Shown piece after piece: positions 1-8,924 of a DNA stretch of 64,000 nt; position 1 is the first letter of the stretch, and each line of letters starts with the position of its first letter. The notes beneath the pieces are model-generated. The model was not told where the DNA came from. It searched no databases and worked only from the letters and a program-made list of their open reading frames with translations. Both the position numbers and the translations under genes were made by a program. This stretch comes from Hyphomicrobiales bacterium (GTDB lineage Bacteria > Pseudomonadota > Alphaproteobacteria > Rhizobiales > JACESI01): the NCBI GenBank assembly GCA_039973685.1, contig JBDWKL010000043.1, forward strand, positions 1 through 64,000, in the 5' to 3' direction.

Positions 1-1631
1 TACCCTTCCTGCACAGCAAGACGCAGATCTTTGGCCGTTACGTCGTTTTGAAGGTCAACCCAAGCACGCTGCACACCTGTTCCGCTTGGTACATCCCAAA
101 GCTCATAGGTTTCTGCAGCCGTCTTTTGATTAGATTTCAACGTAAGAGCTGGAACTTTCGCTTCTTTGAAGCCAGCAGCGATTGCCGCATGTGTTCCCGC
201 TTTAACGCCTTCAGTCAAACAACTTGCAAGATCAAAGACCCCGTTACAGCTACCGGCAGATGTTTCTTTTTGCCATGAATGCGCTGGGCGGAAGCCTGCG
301 ATATTTTCGTCATATTTCAGCTTGCCGCGTGATTGCGAGAACAGGGAAACATTCGGATTATAACCGCCAGAAACTGCGATCAAATCACATTCAACCTGCT
401 TGGTTGGACCTGTCGGCTGCCCATCTTGATCAAGCGTTCGGATGGAGGCTTGCTTCACCCGTGCGTGACCTTTGGTTCCAACAATGCCGGAACGTGGGAA
501 GAGGTCAATGCTTGCTTCTGCTGCTTTTGCAAGAAGGCCAGCATCAATGCTTGGTCGCGCATCAACGATGCCCGCAATGTTGGCGCCCGCTTCTTTAAGC
601 GCAAAGGCATTTGTCCATGCTGCGTCATTGTTCGCAAAGACGAGAATGTTTTTGCCCGGCAACGCACCATAGCGATACGCATAAGTTTGCGCGGCACTGG
701 CAAGCATAACGCCTGGACGATCATTTTCGTGAAATGCGATTGAACGCTCAATCGCACCAGTTGCAAGCACGACATGTTTTGCACGCACCCGCCATAGGCG
801 TTCACGCGGCGCACGTTCTGGACGATCGGCTGGTGCTAAATGGTCCGTGCATTTTTCCCATAGACCGACAAAGTTTTCTGCGTAATAGCCGAAGGCAGTT
901 GTGCGGTTTAAAATAGTGACATTTTCACGGGCACGAAGAGCCGCCTCAGCAGCCACCACCCATTCAACAGGCTCTTGGTCATTCAACGTTGTTTCAGGCG
1001 TTTCGCCGAGCAATTGGCCACCAAGCTGATTGCTTTCATCAACGAGGATCACCCGTGCACCAGAAAGGCTTGCCGCTTCTGCTGCCATGAGGCCTGAAGG
1101 ACCGCCACCAATGACCAGCACATCGCAGTGACGATTTACGTGCTCGTAGTTGTCTGGGTCAGCTTCCGTCGGGCTTTTGCCAAGACCGGCAGCTTTCCGA
1201 ATAATCGGCTCAAACATCATCCAGGCACCCGGAGGGCCCATGAATGTTTTGTAGTAGAAGCCAGCCGGAATAAACCGCCACGCGTAATCGTTCATGCGGC
1301 CAACATCAAATTCTAGGGATGGCCATGCATTTTGGGAACGCACGGAAAGGCCCGCAAATACTTCTTGCTCTGTCACCCGCACGTTTGGCGTGGTTTCAGC
1401 ATTGCCGTCACCCATTTGCACGAGTGCTGCTGGCTCTTCTGAGCCTATGCCCAAAATACCGCGCGGACGGTGATATTTGAAAGAGCGGCCAACCATATGC
1501 TGACCATTGGCGATCATCGCAGAGGCAATTGTATCCCCTTCAAAACCCAATACAGGCTTACCATCAAAGGTAAAACGCAGCGGTTTTGTGCGGTCAATTA
1601 GACCGCCTTTATCGAGACGATAGGTACTCAT
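1..1631 (-). CDS. soxA: Sarcosine oxidase alpha subunit (partial; C-terminus beyond the window)
   Basis: This is the large FAD/NAD-binding subunit of heterotetrameric sarcosine oxidase, which oxidises sarcosine to glycine and passes the methyl group to tetrahydrofolate. About 543 N-terminal residues are visible and the frame runs off the left edge, so the C-terminal GcvT-like folate domain is not seen. The N-terminal segment has the family's pattern (FDGKPVLGFEGDTIASA, then GRSFKYHRPRG), with no cysteine cluster, so it is a ferredoxin-like fold without an Fe-S centre. A dinucleotide-binding motif (VLVIGGGPSGLMAAE) follows at about residue 170. The ATG overlaps the stop of soxD by four bases (ATGA), which fixes the start and indicates translational coupling. 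Identity is secure; soxG presumably lies further left. Confidence 0.95.
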   Translation of the reverse strand, partial: MSTYRLDKGGLIDRTKPLRFTFDGKPVLGFEGDTIASAMIANGQHMVGRSFKYHRPRGILGIGSEEPAALVQMGDGNAETTPNVRVTEQEVFAGLSVRSQNAWPSLEFDVGRMNDYAWRFIPAGFYYKTFMGPPGAWMMFEPIIRKAAGLGKSPTEADPDNYEHVNRHCDVLVIGGGPSGLMAAEAASLSGARVILVDESNQLGGQLLGETPETTLNDQEPVEWVVAAEAALRARENVTILNRTTAFGYYAENFVGLWEKCTDHLAPADRPERAPRERLWRVRAKHVVLATGAIERSIAFHENDRPGVMLASAAQTYAYRYGALPGKNILVFANNDAAWTNAFALKEAGANIAGIVDARPSIDAGLLAKAAEASIDLFPRSGIVGTKGHARVKQASIRTLDQDGQPTGPTKQVECDLIAVSGGYNPNVSLFSQSRGKLKYDENIAGFRPAHSWQKETSAGSCNGVFDLASCLTEGVKAGTHAAIAAGFKEAKVPALTLKSNQKTAAETYELWDVPSGTGVQRAWVDLQNDVTAKDLRLAVQEG

Positions 1632-1999
1632 TTCGCGTCTCCTTCGGAAAGCTCTGCCACAACTTTTACGGCATCATTGCCTGAACCCAATAGCTCACCA
1701 GCTGGCGTTGCAGGCTCAGCGGTATCAACCTTAGGTGGCTTCTCACCTATTTTATAAAAACCATAGATCTCATCGGTAATTGTGCTGCGAAGGCCATTAA
1801 ACCATTTGCCGCAACCGGCTGCATGCATCCAGCGTTCGGCGATAACGCCTTTTTCGTTGTGACGCAAAAACACAAAATCAGACCATTCAGCGTCGGTCAT
1901 GTCATCACGCCATTCTGGTCGGTCAATATGAGCTTCGCCACCATGAGTAAACTCTGATTGGTCACGTTCGCCGCAATAGGGGCACTTAATTATAAACAT
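1628..1999 (-). CDS. soxD: Sarcosine oxidase delta subunit
   Basis: This is the small zinc-binding delta subunit of heterotetrameric sarcosine oxidase, 123 residues. It opens with CPYCGERDQSEF, the usual N-terminal Cys-X2-Cys pair. Further on, HAAGCGKWF supplies the His and Cys that complete the zinc site in known structures. The family is usually about 90-110 residues; this copy has a slightly longer acidic C-terminus. It lies between soxB (14 bases upstream) and soxA (4-base overlap), the standard soxBDAG order, and is presumably part of the same transcript. Confidence 0.95.
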   Translation of the reverse strand: MFIIKCPYCGERDQSEFTHGGEAHIDRPEWRDDMTDAEWSDFVFLRHNEKGVIAERWMHAAGCGKWFNGLRSTITDEIYGFYKIGEKPPKVDTAEPATPAGELLGSGNDAVKVVAELSEGDAK

Positions 2000-2013
2000 T
2001 GTTTCATCCCCTC

Positions 2014-3267
2014 TTAGTGAGCAACCGCTGCAGCGCCGTGTTCGGCGACCAGCTTACCTGTTGCAAAACGCTCCATCGTAAATGGTGCAGCTATATCGTT
2101 CGGTTCGTCATTTGCGACAAGGTCTGCAAATACATGACCCGACCCCGGCGTAGCTTTCCAGCCGCCTGTGCCCCAGCCTGCATTGATATAGAAGCCTTTA
2201 ACCGGCGTTTTCGTAATCAACGGACTAGCATCAGGGCAAACATCCACGATGCCGCCCCATTGGCGCACCATGCGGAGACGAGACATCATCGGGAACAATT
2301 CCATGACGGCTGCCATCTGCTCCTCAATAATGTTGAAACCACCGCGTTGGCTGTATGAGCAATAAGGATCAATACCAGCACCAATCACCATGCCGCCTTT
2401 ATCCGACTGCGACACATAAACGTGCACTTGGTTGGACATTAATACACATGGCATAATCGGTTTTACAGGCTCTGATACCAAAGCTTGCAGCGGATGGCTT
2501 TCAATCGGCAATTTCAAATCTGCCATCTTCGCCATAACGCTTGAGTGCCCTGCAACAACAGAGGCAACTTTCGGCGTTTTGATATCGCCTTTTGTCGTGG
2601 AAAGACCTGTAATCTGACCGCCTTCAATCTTAAAGCCTGTCACTTCACATTGTTGAACAATATCAACGCCAAGCTGGTGAGCGGCACGGGCAAACGCCCA
2701 AACCACAGCATCGTGACGATTTGAACCGCCAGAGCGCTGCAATGAACCGCCAATAATTGGATAACGCACATCAGGACTGATGTTCACGAGCGGGCAGAAT
2801 TCTTTGATTTGTTTTGCATCAAGCCATTCAGCCTCTACGCCGTTCAAACGGTTAGCCTCAACACGGCGCTTAATCGCGCGGGCCTCACCCTCATCATGGG
2901 CAACATTCACGACGCCGCGATGGCTCATCATGATGTTATAGTTCAGCTCACGGCCAAGGGTTTTCCAAAGGTCCAACGAATGGTCGTAAATCGCGGCACT
3001 TTCATCGTAGAGATAGTTAGAACGAATAATCGTGGTGTTACGGCCCGCATTGGCGCCGCCAATCCAGCCTTTTTCGATTACAGCAATATTGGTCATGCCG
3101 TGCTCTTTGGCCATATAATAAGCGGTTGCCAAACCATGGCCGCCGCCGCCAATTATCACAGCGTCATAAGAATCCTTAGGTGTTGTCGAAAGACCCCACG
3201 CAGGTTCCCAATCTTTATGACCCTTAAGGCCTTGCTTTAAGAGGCTCATTACGGAGTAGTTACGCAT
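2014..3267 (-). CDS. soxB: Sarcosine oxidase beta subunit
   Basis: This is the catalytic beta subunit, 417 residues, a member of the DAO flavoprotein family that oxidises sarcosine. The FAD-binding motif [16 protein letters not shown] is at about residues 36-51. [13 protein letters not shown] contains the His (about residue 185) that carries covalently bound FMN in the heterotetrameric enzymes. The C-terminal stretch [18 protein letters not shown] is typical of the family. The ATG at 3267 has a purine-rich GGATCGAGAG upstream. It is the first gene of a soxB-soxD-soxA operon and is transcribed divergently from the GlxA/AraC-type regulator, which is the likely controller. Confidence 0.95.
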   Translation of the reverse strand: MRNYSVMSLLKQGLKGHKDWEPAWGLSTTPKDSYDAVIIGGGGHGLATAYYMAKEHGMTNIAVIEKGWIGGANAGRNTTIIRSNYLYDESAAIYDHSLDLWKTLGRELNYNIMMSHRGVVNVAHDEGEARAIKRRVEANRLNGVEAEWLDAKQIKEFCPLVNISPDVRYPIIGGSLQRSGGSNRHDAVVWAFARAAHQLGVDIVQQCEVTGFKIEGGQITGLSTTKGDIKTPKVASVVAGHSSVMAKMADLKLPIESHPLQALVSEPVKPIMPCVLMSNQVHVYVSQSDKGGMVIGAGIDPYCSYSQRGGFNIIEEQMAAVMELFPMMSRLRMVRQWGGIVDVCPDASPLITKTPVKGFYINAGWGTGGWKATPGSGHVFADLVANDEPNDIAAPFTMERFATGKLVAEHGAAAVAH

Positions 3268-3360
3268 GTGCTCTCGATCCTATCTCTATTTTAAACGATA
3301 TTGGTTTAGCTCTTATCATAAATTCTTGTAATCAAAAGAGCTATTATATCAATCAATTGT

Positions 3361-3388
3361 GCGACACGTTGGACGGCGGTTTTGTCGC
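3361..3388. promoter_or_regulatory. Inverted repeat in the divergent soxB/regulator promoter region
   Basis: GCGACA at 3361-3366 is repeated in inverted orientation as TGTCGC at 3383-3388 (16-base spacer), within the 205-base gap between soxB and the divergent AraC-type regulator. The half-site spacing would put both arms about two helical turns apart on one DNA face. A role as operator is inference only; AraC-family sites are often direct repeats. Confidence 0.35.
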
Positions 3389-3472
3389 CTTCAAAACAAA
3401 AGTCATTTCAACGTAAATATTCTGTTTGAAAGTTGAAAACTCTCTGCTAACAATTTTTGAGACACTACTGCC

Positions 3473-4501
3473 GTGTGGGGGTTTAAACGCATGGAAGCCA
3501 CTTCGCCAACTATGGCCATGCCCAAACGAAAACACTTTGTGTTTTTTCTGGCACCTAACTTCTCCATGATAGCCTTCACCATGGCATTGGAGCCTTTACG
3601 GCTAACTAATCGCTATTATGGCCGCGATGTTTATACATGGCGTCTCATTTCGGGTGACGGCAAGGCTGTCGCAGCAAGCAACCATGTCGAATGCTCCGTT
3701 GATGGCTCACTCGAAGAAGAACGCAGTCGCATCCATGTGGATGAACGTGCCGACATGATTTTGGTTTGTGCGGGCATGGGCATTGAGAATTATTCCAACA
3801 AAACCCTGAATGCATGGCTTCGCGCGTCAAATGGTCGCAAGACATCTATTGCTGGCCTTTGCACAGGCGCATGGATTATGGCTGAAGCAGGATTGCTGGA
3901 TGATAAGCGATGCGCCATTCACTGGGAAAACTTGCCAGGCTTTGCCGAACGTTTCCCAGAAACTGATGTTTATGCGGACCTTTTTGAGGTTGATGGCGAT
4001 ATTTACACCTGCGCAGGTGGAACAGCTGCCCTCGACCTCATGTTGCACCTTATTGATGAAGATCACGACAGCAATGTGGTGAACCGTGTTTGCGAAATGT
4101 GCCTAACCGACCGTGTTCGTAACCCGCGTGACCGCCAACGCCTGCCACTTCGCGCTCGCCTTGGTGTCCAAAACTCTAAGCTTTTGACCATTATTGAGAT
4201 GATGGAAACAAGCCTCTCAGAACCTTTGTCTCTGGTTGATATAGCAGGCAGAGTTGGCCTATCCCGTCGCCAGATTGAGCGATTGTTTCATAAAAACCTT
4301 GGCCGCTCGCCTGCCCGCTACTACCTCGAGCTTCGCCTCGACCGTGCGCGGCATTTGTTGCTGCAGTCCAATATCGCGATTGTGGAAGTAGGCGTTGCCT
4401 GCGGCTTTGTCTCCGCGTCCCATTTTTCCAAATGTTACCGCGAACTCTACACACGCTCCCCACAGCAAGAACGACAACAACGCGAAGTGCCGATTACTTA
4501 G
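3473..4501 (+). CDS. GlxA-family transcriptional regulator (DJ-1/PfpI-like domain plus AraC HTH)
   Basis: This 342-residue protein combines an N-terminal class I glutamine-amidotransferase-like (DJ-1/PfpI) domain, about residues 20-190, with a C-terminal AraC-type double helix-turn-helix, about residues 230-330. The sensor domain carries the usual cysteine in IAGLCTGAWIMAEAGLL. The DNA-binding part reads VDIAGRVGLSRRQIERLF followed by VACGFVSASHFSKCYR. Known relatives (GbdR, CdhR, SouR of Pseudomonas) activate glycine betaine, carnitine and sarcosine catabolism. Its divergent position next to soxBDA suggests the same kind of role here. A second possible ATG lies six codons downstream at 3491. 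The family call is firm; the inducer is inferred. Confidence 0.88.
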   Translation: MWGFKRMEATSPTMAMPKRKHFVFFLAPNFSMIAFTMALEPLRLTNRYYGRDVYTWRLISGDGKAVAASNHVECSVDGSLEEERSRIHVDERADMILVCAGMGIENYSNKTLNAWLRASNGRKTSIAGLCTGAWIMAEAGLLDDKRCAIHWENLPGFAERFPETDVYADLFEVDGDIYTCAGGTAALDLMLHLIDEDHDSNVVNRVCEMCLTDRVRNPRDRQRLPLRARLGVQNSKLLTIIEMMETSLSEPLSLVDIAGRVGLSRRQIERLFHKNLGRSPARYYLELRLDRARHLLLQSNIAIVEVGVACGFVSASHFSKCYRELYTRSPQQERQQREVPIT

Positions 4502-4512
4502 GTTGGCGCTGA

Positions 4513-5355
4513 TTAAGCGATCTTCCATTTCTCGCGGGTTTCCAGCACCTTAAACTGTGCACCAACTTTTACGGTGCCGCTTCCGCGCGGGATAAGGTTC
4601 AATCCGAATAAAACGCCTTTTACACGAGGATCGCCAGAGCGTCTTATTTGGGTAAGAGCCCTAATCGGTTGATTATCGCTCGCCCCCTCGCCGCTTTGTT
4701 GGTCTTGCGTTGTAACGATGCAGCGCGAGCAAGGAATATCAGCATCGAAAATAACGCCGTCGCATTCAACCACAGACCAGCTGTCTTCTTCCCATGCACT
4801 GGCACCATCAACCACCAAGTTACTGCGGAAGCGATCCATTGGCACGGTCTCACCACCTGCCCCTAAAATTTGATCATTCAAGGCTGTAAGCGACTTCTCA
4901 TTGGTGACTAATAATGGATGGGCATCCGCGAAACTCACCTCACCGTTGGTTGTGACAATCTCTGCACCTGTTTTACGGCGGGCTTCATCATCCATAAAAA
5001 CGAGCTTCACCTCGCGCTGCAACGCCTCGCTCAAGGCTGCATTGGTCGCATCGGCACAAACAGCGGCATAAACCACATCACCCCAAATTTTCACATTCGC
5101 CCGTGTTGTCCCATCAGGAATTACAGCTTGAATGACGCCACCAGTCTCTGGCGAGATTTCCAAACCATTGGCAGTTTCAGCAACGGTGACTTTCGCAAGC
5201 CCTGACGTTTCACGCTGCGTGATAAAGTGGTTCTCGTTATCCACCAGCAACCAACGACGATCACCGGCAGGACCGCGCTCTTCAATCGTCAATTCCGTAT
5301 GGTTTAATCCGCGCATCCCTTTGATGGGGTAGCTGTGAAGTCCGGTAATTTCCAT
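4513..5355 (-). CDS. MOSC domain protein, YcbX/mARC-like
   Basis: This 280-residue protein has an N-terminal MOSC beta-barrel segment (starting ITGLHSYPIKGMRGL) and a C-terminal MOSC domain. DADIPCSRCIVTTQDQQSG contains the conserved cysteine that ligates molybdenum in mARC/YcbX-type enzymes. Such proteins reduce N-hydroxylated compounds with a molybdenum cofactor and a ferredoxin-like partner. No 2Fe-2S domain is fused at the C-terminus, unlike E. coli YcbX, so an external electron donor would be needed. It converges with the AraC-type regulator (11-base gap) and is divergent from the EamA permease gene. The substrate is unknown. Confidence 0.85.
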   Translation of the reverse strand: MEITGLHSYPIKGMRGLNHTELTIEERGPAGDRRWLLVDNENHFITQRETSGLAKVTVAETANGLEISPETGGVIQAVIPDGTTRANVKIWGDVVYAAVCADATNAALSEALQREVKLVFMDDEARRKTGAEIVTTNGEVSFADAHPLLVTNEKSLTALNDQILGAGGETVPMDRFRSNLVVDGASAWEEDSWSVVECDGVIFDADIPCSRCIVTTQDQQSGEGASDNQPIRALTQIRRSGDPRVKGVLFGLNLIPRGSGTVKVGAQFKVLETREKWKIA

Positions 5356-5464
5356 CAGGCTGCTTCCATTTTATTGGTGGGATACGCTTGTTTATATAGG
5401 TTCAATTTGTCACGCTGGCCTATGACGAGCAAGGATTTACAACTTCAATCACAGATAAAGTGCG

Positions 5465-6370
5465 ATGTTTAGCCTCTGGATACCGATCACCCTTACCGCT
5501 GCGTTTTGTCAAAACCTACGTTCGGCGCTGCAAAAGTCTCTCAAAGGCAGGCTTTCAACAGCAGGCGCAGCTTATGCTCGGTTCTTTTACGCATGGCCGT
5601 TGGCGGTTTTATATGTGTGGGCGCTTTACCAGTTTGGCGGCTATGAAGTGCCAGAAGTCAACACGACGTTTTTGCTCTACTGCTTTGCAGGCGGGATTGC
5701 GCAGATACTATTCACGGTCGTTTTGCTTTGGATGTTTTCTTTCCGCAGCTTCGCCGTCGGCACCACGTTCTCCAAGCTTGATGTGATCTTGATCGCGATT
5801 TTTGGTGCGGTTTTGCTAGGCGATACAATCGGCCCGATCGCTATTACTGCGATCATCATCGGGTCAATCGGCACGCTGTTCTTATCGTTTCAAGATACCA
5901 AGTTGACCCTAAGCGGCGTGGCCCGAGGCCTCACGGAAAAAGCCACACTGGTTGGCCTGTTATCAGCCGCGCTTTTGGGTATTTCCATCGTCTGCTTTCG
6001 TGGCGCGACGCTTTCTGTTGAAACACCGCACTTTATCATGGCTGCCGCTTTCGCACTTGCCGTCAATTTGATTTTCCAAACGCTTTTAATGGGCGGATGG
6101 TTTTTGGTTTTCGATAAGATTGAGCTTCAAAAAGTGATGCGCGAATGGCGCTATGCTGCACCCGTTGGCGTTGTCGGCATGGCAGGTTCTGTCTGCTGGT
6201 TCACTGCCTTCTCCCTACAAAATGCTGCTTACGTCAGCGCGCTTGGTCGGGTGGAACTGGTGTTCACCTTTATCGCCAGCGTGTTTTTCTTCCGCGAAAA
6301 AGCCACATGGATGGAGATCGTCGGCATCTTGCTGATTGTCTGCGCGATTATGTTGATCTTGTTGGAGTAG
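5465..6370 (+). CDS. EamA-family (DMT superfamily) inner-membrane permease
   Basis: This 301-residue, very hydrophobic protein has about ten predicted transmembrane helices arranged as two five-helix repeats, the pattern of EamA drug/metabolite transporters. Each half ends in a typical segment: VILIAIFGAVLLGDTIG in the first, and FTFIASVFFFREKATWMEI in the second. Substrates of this family range from amino acids to nucleotide sugars and cannot be read from sequence. It is divergent from the MOSC gene (109-base gap) and converges with the NTF2-like gene with only three bases between stops. Confidence 0.85.
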   Translation: MFSLWIPITLTAAFCQNLRSALQKSLKGRLSTAGAAYARFFYAWPLAVLYVWALYQFGGYEVPEVNTTFLLYCFAGGIAQILFTVVLLWMFSFRSFAVGTTFSKLDVILIAIFGAVLLGDTIGPIAITAIIIGSIGTLFLSFQDTKLTLSGVARGLTEKATLVGLLSAALLGISIVCFRGATLSVETPHFIMAAAFALAVNLIFQTLLMGGWFLVFDKIELQKVMREWRYAAPVGVVGMAGSVCWFTAFSLQNAAYVSALGRVELVFTFIASVFFFREKATWMEIVGILLIVCAIMLILLE

Positions 6371-6373
6371 TGC

Positions 6374-6844
6374 CTACAAGCCCAGCTCAGTTAAGCCTGG
6401 AAAATCTTCAGGACGTGGACCTTTTGGCCAGATGAATTTGCGGTCTTTTTCAGCAATCGGCACATCATTGATGCTCGCCTCACGCCGTGACATCAAACCA
6501 TTTTCGTCAAAACGCCATTGCTCATTGCCATACGCCCGAAACCAGTTACCCGCCTTGTTGTGATACTCATATTGGAACCGACACGCGATCTGGTTTTCAT
6601 GAAACGCCCAGACCTCTTTGATCAGGCGGTATTCCAATTCGTTTTCCCATTTATCGGCCAAAAACGCGACAATCTCATCGCGGCCTTGAACGAAAGTAGA
6701 CCGATTACGCCACCAACTATCTTCCGTATAAGCAAGCGAAACCCGCACTGCGTTTTGCGTGTTCCAAGCATCCTCTGCTTTACGCGCTTTTTGCGCCGCT
6801 GTTTCTGCATTAAACGGAGGAAATGGTGGGCGTTTTTCTATCAT
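6374..6844 (-). CDS. NTF2-like protein, DUF1348 family
   Basis: This is a 156-residue SnoaL/NTF2-fold protein of the DUF1348 family, rich in aromatic residues ([20 protein letters not shown], then [17 protein letters not shown]). I chose the ATG at 6844, because the frame's upstream extension to 6910 adds 22 residues not typical of the family. The function of the family is not established; the fold forms a small-molecule pocket and is often enzymatic. The gene stands alone, converging on the EamA permease. Confidence 0.82.
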   Translation of the reverse strand: MIEKRPPFPPFNAETAAQKARKAEDAWNTQNAVRVSLAYTEDSWWRNRSTFVQGRDEIVAFLADKWENELEYRLIKEVWAFHENQIACRFQYEYHNKAGNWFRAYGNEQWRFDENGLMSRREASINDVPIAEKDRKFIWPKGPRPEDFPGLTELGL

Positions 6845-7021
6845 TGTAGGCTCTGAAGTAAATTCTGTATTTACTAGGTATAACACCTGATTCCTTGACA
6901 GCGTCCTCACCTATACTTCACATTTATGTTAGAGGAAAATATCCCTCTTTGCTTTTGCAATCATCTTTATCTAGTCTTTAACTAGAGATTTTCATCACCC
7001 CAAAAACTGAATGGAATAACA

Positions 7022-7399
7022 ATGCTATCTGGAGTTTGTATTGGCACTAATGACCTCGTTGCCGCTGGTACGTTTTACGACAAAGTCATGGCCACCCTTG
7101 GCATGGAGCGCACCGTCAATAAACCAAATGAAATTGGATATGCAGCCAGCGATGGAAAGACGACTTTTTTTGTTCTCACGCCGTACAACGAGAAGGCCGC
7201 GAATGTTGGCAATGGGACGCAAGTAATGTTTTACGCGGAAGGTGAAGCAGGCGTGAAGGCTTTTCACGCAATGGTTTTAGAGTGCGGCGGAACAGACGAC
7301 GGCGCGCCTGGGCCCCGCAGTTATCACCCCGGTTACTATGGCGCTTATGCGCGGGATCTGGACGGCAACAAGCTGCATGTGGCGATTGATTTGGGGTGA
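7022..7399 (+). CDS. VOC-family (glyoxalase/bleomycin-resistance-like) protein
   Basis: This 125-residue protein is a single vicinal-oxygen-chelate unit of two beta-alpha-beta-beta-beta modules. It starts GVCIGTNDLVAAGTFYDKVMATLG and ends with YGAYARDLDGNKLHVAIDLG, both standard for small glyoxalase-like proteins that work as dimers. The metal ligands and substrate cannot be assigned with confidence. It is a single gene downstream of the divergent NTF2-like gene. Confidence 0.85.
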   Translation: MLSGVCIGTNDLVAAGTFYDKVMATLGMERTVNKPNEIGYAASDGKTTFFVLTPYNEKAANVGNGTQVMFYAEGEAGVKAFHAMVLECGGTDDGAPGPRSYHPGYYGAYARDLDGNKLHVAIDLG

Positions 7400-7421
7400 A
7401 CCTCAACACGCACCGCACCCT

Positions 7422-7526
7422 CTAATAATTCCGCCGCTTCTCAGCCCCATGATAGAGCACATCAAACCACACATCATTGACATGGTCACGCATCTTAACA
7501 TCGTGGGCGTTCACGTTTGCTTTGAA
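7422..7526 (-). pseudogene. Possible decayed C-terminal coding fragment
   Basis: A 34-codon open stretch on the minus strand ends in TAG and is closed upstream by TGA. Its translation has the look of a protein C-terminus (MRDHVNDVWFDVLYHGAEKR) rather than random intergenic DNA. It has no start codon in a sensible place, no ribosome-binding site and no upstream continuation, so if it is coding it is a relic. I do not recognise the family. It lies within the 278-base gap between the VOC gene and the phosphofructokinase gene. Confidence 0.3.
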
Positions 7527-7677
7527 TCAAATCATTTCCGTAAAAAATGTGGCCATGAGATACTTTGACGAATTCTCATCAAAAGTGTAACCACCATCTG
7601 GAAAAGTATTAGCATAAATTCGTGCTATAAAATAAATATCAGCGTACGTATTTTTATAACGCGCGGGAGGAGTAATC

Positions 7678-8904
7678 ATGTCGATCCAAAAAGTGGCAAT
7701 TTTAACGGCTGGCGGTTTGGCGCCTTGTCTTTCTTCTTCCATCGGGCATTTGATCCAGCGTTACACCGAGACATCACCAGAGACAGAAATCATCTGTTAC
7801 TTTGATGGCTATAAGGGCCTACTCTTGGGCGATAGCGTCACTGTTTCCCCTGACATGCGCAAAAATGCGCACATTCTTTTTGAACATGGCGGCAGTCCGA
7901 TTGGCAACAGTCGGGTGAAATTGACGAATATTGCAGACTGTGAAAAGCGCGGATTGGTCCAAAAAGGTGAGAACCCGCTTGAAGTCGCCGCAAAGCAGCT
8001 CGTTAAAGACGGGGTGGAAGTGCTTCATACAATCGGTGGTGATGATACCAATATGGCAGCTGCGAGCCTTGCTGACTATCTGGCCCAAAATGACTACGCG
8101 CTTCATGTGGTGGGACTGCCTAAAACCATCGACAATGATGTTGTGCCAATCAAGCAGAGTCTTGGTGCATGGACGGCGGCAGAAGAAGGTGCAAAGTTTT
8201 TCGCAAATGTGGTGGCTGAACACAGTGCAAACCCGCGCATGTTGATCATTCATGAAGTGATGGGTCGCCATTGTGGTTGGCTCACAGCCTATACCGCTAA
8301 GGCCTATCAAGATGACTTAAACAAGCTCAACTTCTTACCTCAACTGGGATTGAGCAAAGAGCGCAAAGCGGTGCATGCCGTCTTCGTTCCTGAAATGGAA
8401 ATTGACATTCTTGCAGAAGCCGCGCGTTTGAAAAAAGTGATGGACGAACAGGGCAACGTCAACATTTTCATCTCTGAAGGGGCTGGCACAGAGGCGATTG
8501 TCAAAGAAATGGAAGCCGCTGGCGAAGAAGTGCCGCGCGACGCGTTTGGCCATGTAAAATTGGATGTGGTCAATCCCGGTGCTTGGTTCGGCAAACAATT
8601 TGCTGAAATGCTCGGCGCGGAAAAAGTGCTAACCCAAAAATCTGGCTATTATTCTCGTGCAGCTGCTTCTAACGCGACAGACCAAGCGCTGATTAAAGTC
8701 TGTTGTTATAAAGCCGTAGAGTGCGCCATGGCAGGTGTGAGCGGTGTTATTGGTGAAGACGAAGAACAAGGTGACGAACTACGCGCCATTGAATTCTCAC
8801 GCATTGCAGGCGGCAAAGCCTTCAATATTGATGAAAAATGGTTCGACGATCTGCTCGAAAATATTGATCAGCCAAAACGAAACAAAACAGTAAGCGCTCA
8901 CTAG
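7678..8904 (+). CDS. 6-phosphofructokinase, pyrophosphate-dependent type
   Basis: This 408-residue protein is a PfkA-superfamily enzyme that phosphorylates fructose 6-phosphate. Position 120-125 reads GGDDTN: the second Asp, in place of the Gly of ATP-dependent enzymes (GGDGS), is the known marker of pyrophosphate dependence. PKTIDNDV (149-156) and EVMGRHCGWLTAY are also characteristic. Inorganic pyrophosphate is therefore the likely phosphoryl donor, which makes the reaction reversible. The ATG has a strong GGGAGGAG ribosome-binding site nine bases upstream. The gene converges on the GcvT-type dehydrogenase gene with a shared hairpin at the stop codon. Confidence 0.9.
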   Translation: MSIQKVAILTAGGLAPCLSSSIGHLIQRYTETSPETEIICYFDGYKGLLLGDSVTVSPDMRKNAHILFEHGGSPIGNSRVKLTNIADCEKRGLVQKGENPLEVAAKQLVKDGVEVLHTIGGDDTNMAAASLADYLAQNDYALHVVGLPKTIDNDVVPIKQSLGAWTAAEEGAKFFANVVAEHSANPRMLIIHEVMGRHCGWLTAYTAKAYQDDLNKLNFLPQLGLSKERKAVHAVFVPEMEIDILAEAARLKKVMDEQGNVNIFISEGAGTEAIVKEMEAAGEEVPRDAFGHVKLDVVNPGAWFGKQFAEMLGAEKVLTQKSGYYSRAAASNATDQALIKVCCYKAVECAMAGVSGVIGEDEEQGDELRAIEFSRIAGGKAFNIDEKWFDDLLENIDQPKRNKTVSAH

Positions 8905-8914
8905 GAGCGCTTAC
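8890..8914. terminator. Hairpin between convergent pfk and GcvT-type dehydrogenase genes
   Basis: A perfect 10-base stem (8890-8899 with 8905-8914) and a 5-base loop overlap the phosphofructokinase stop codon. Outside the stem, AAACA and TGTTT can pair further across a two-base bulge, giving A- and T-rich flanks on both strands. This fits a bidirectional intrinsic terminator for the convergent gene pair. Confidence 0.7.
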
Positions 8915-8924
8915 CGTGTTTGGT

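Noticed and set aside
455-814. A 119-residue frame with a recognisable-looking peptide on the minus strand
   Set aside because: It lies wholly inside soxA in another frame; the soxA translation is continuous through it.
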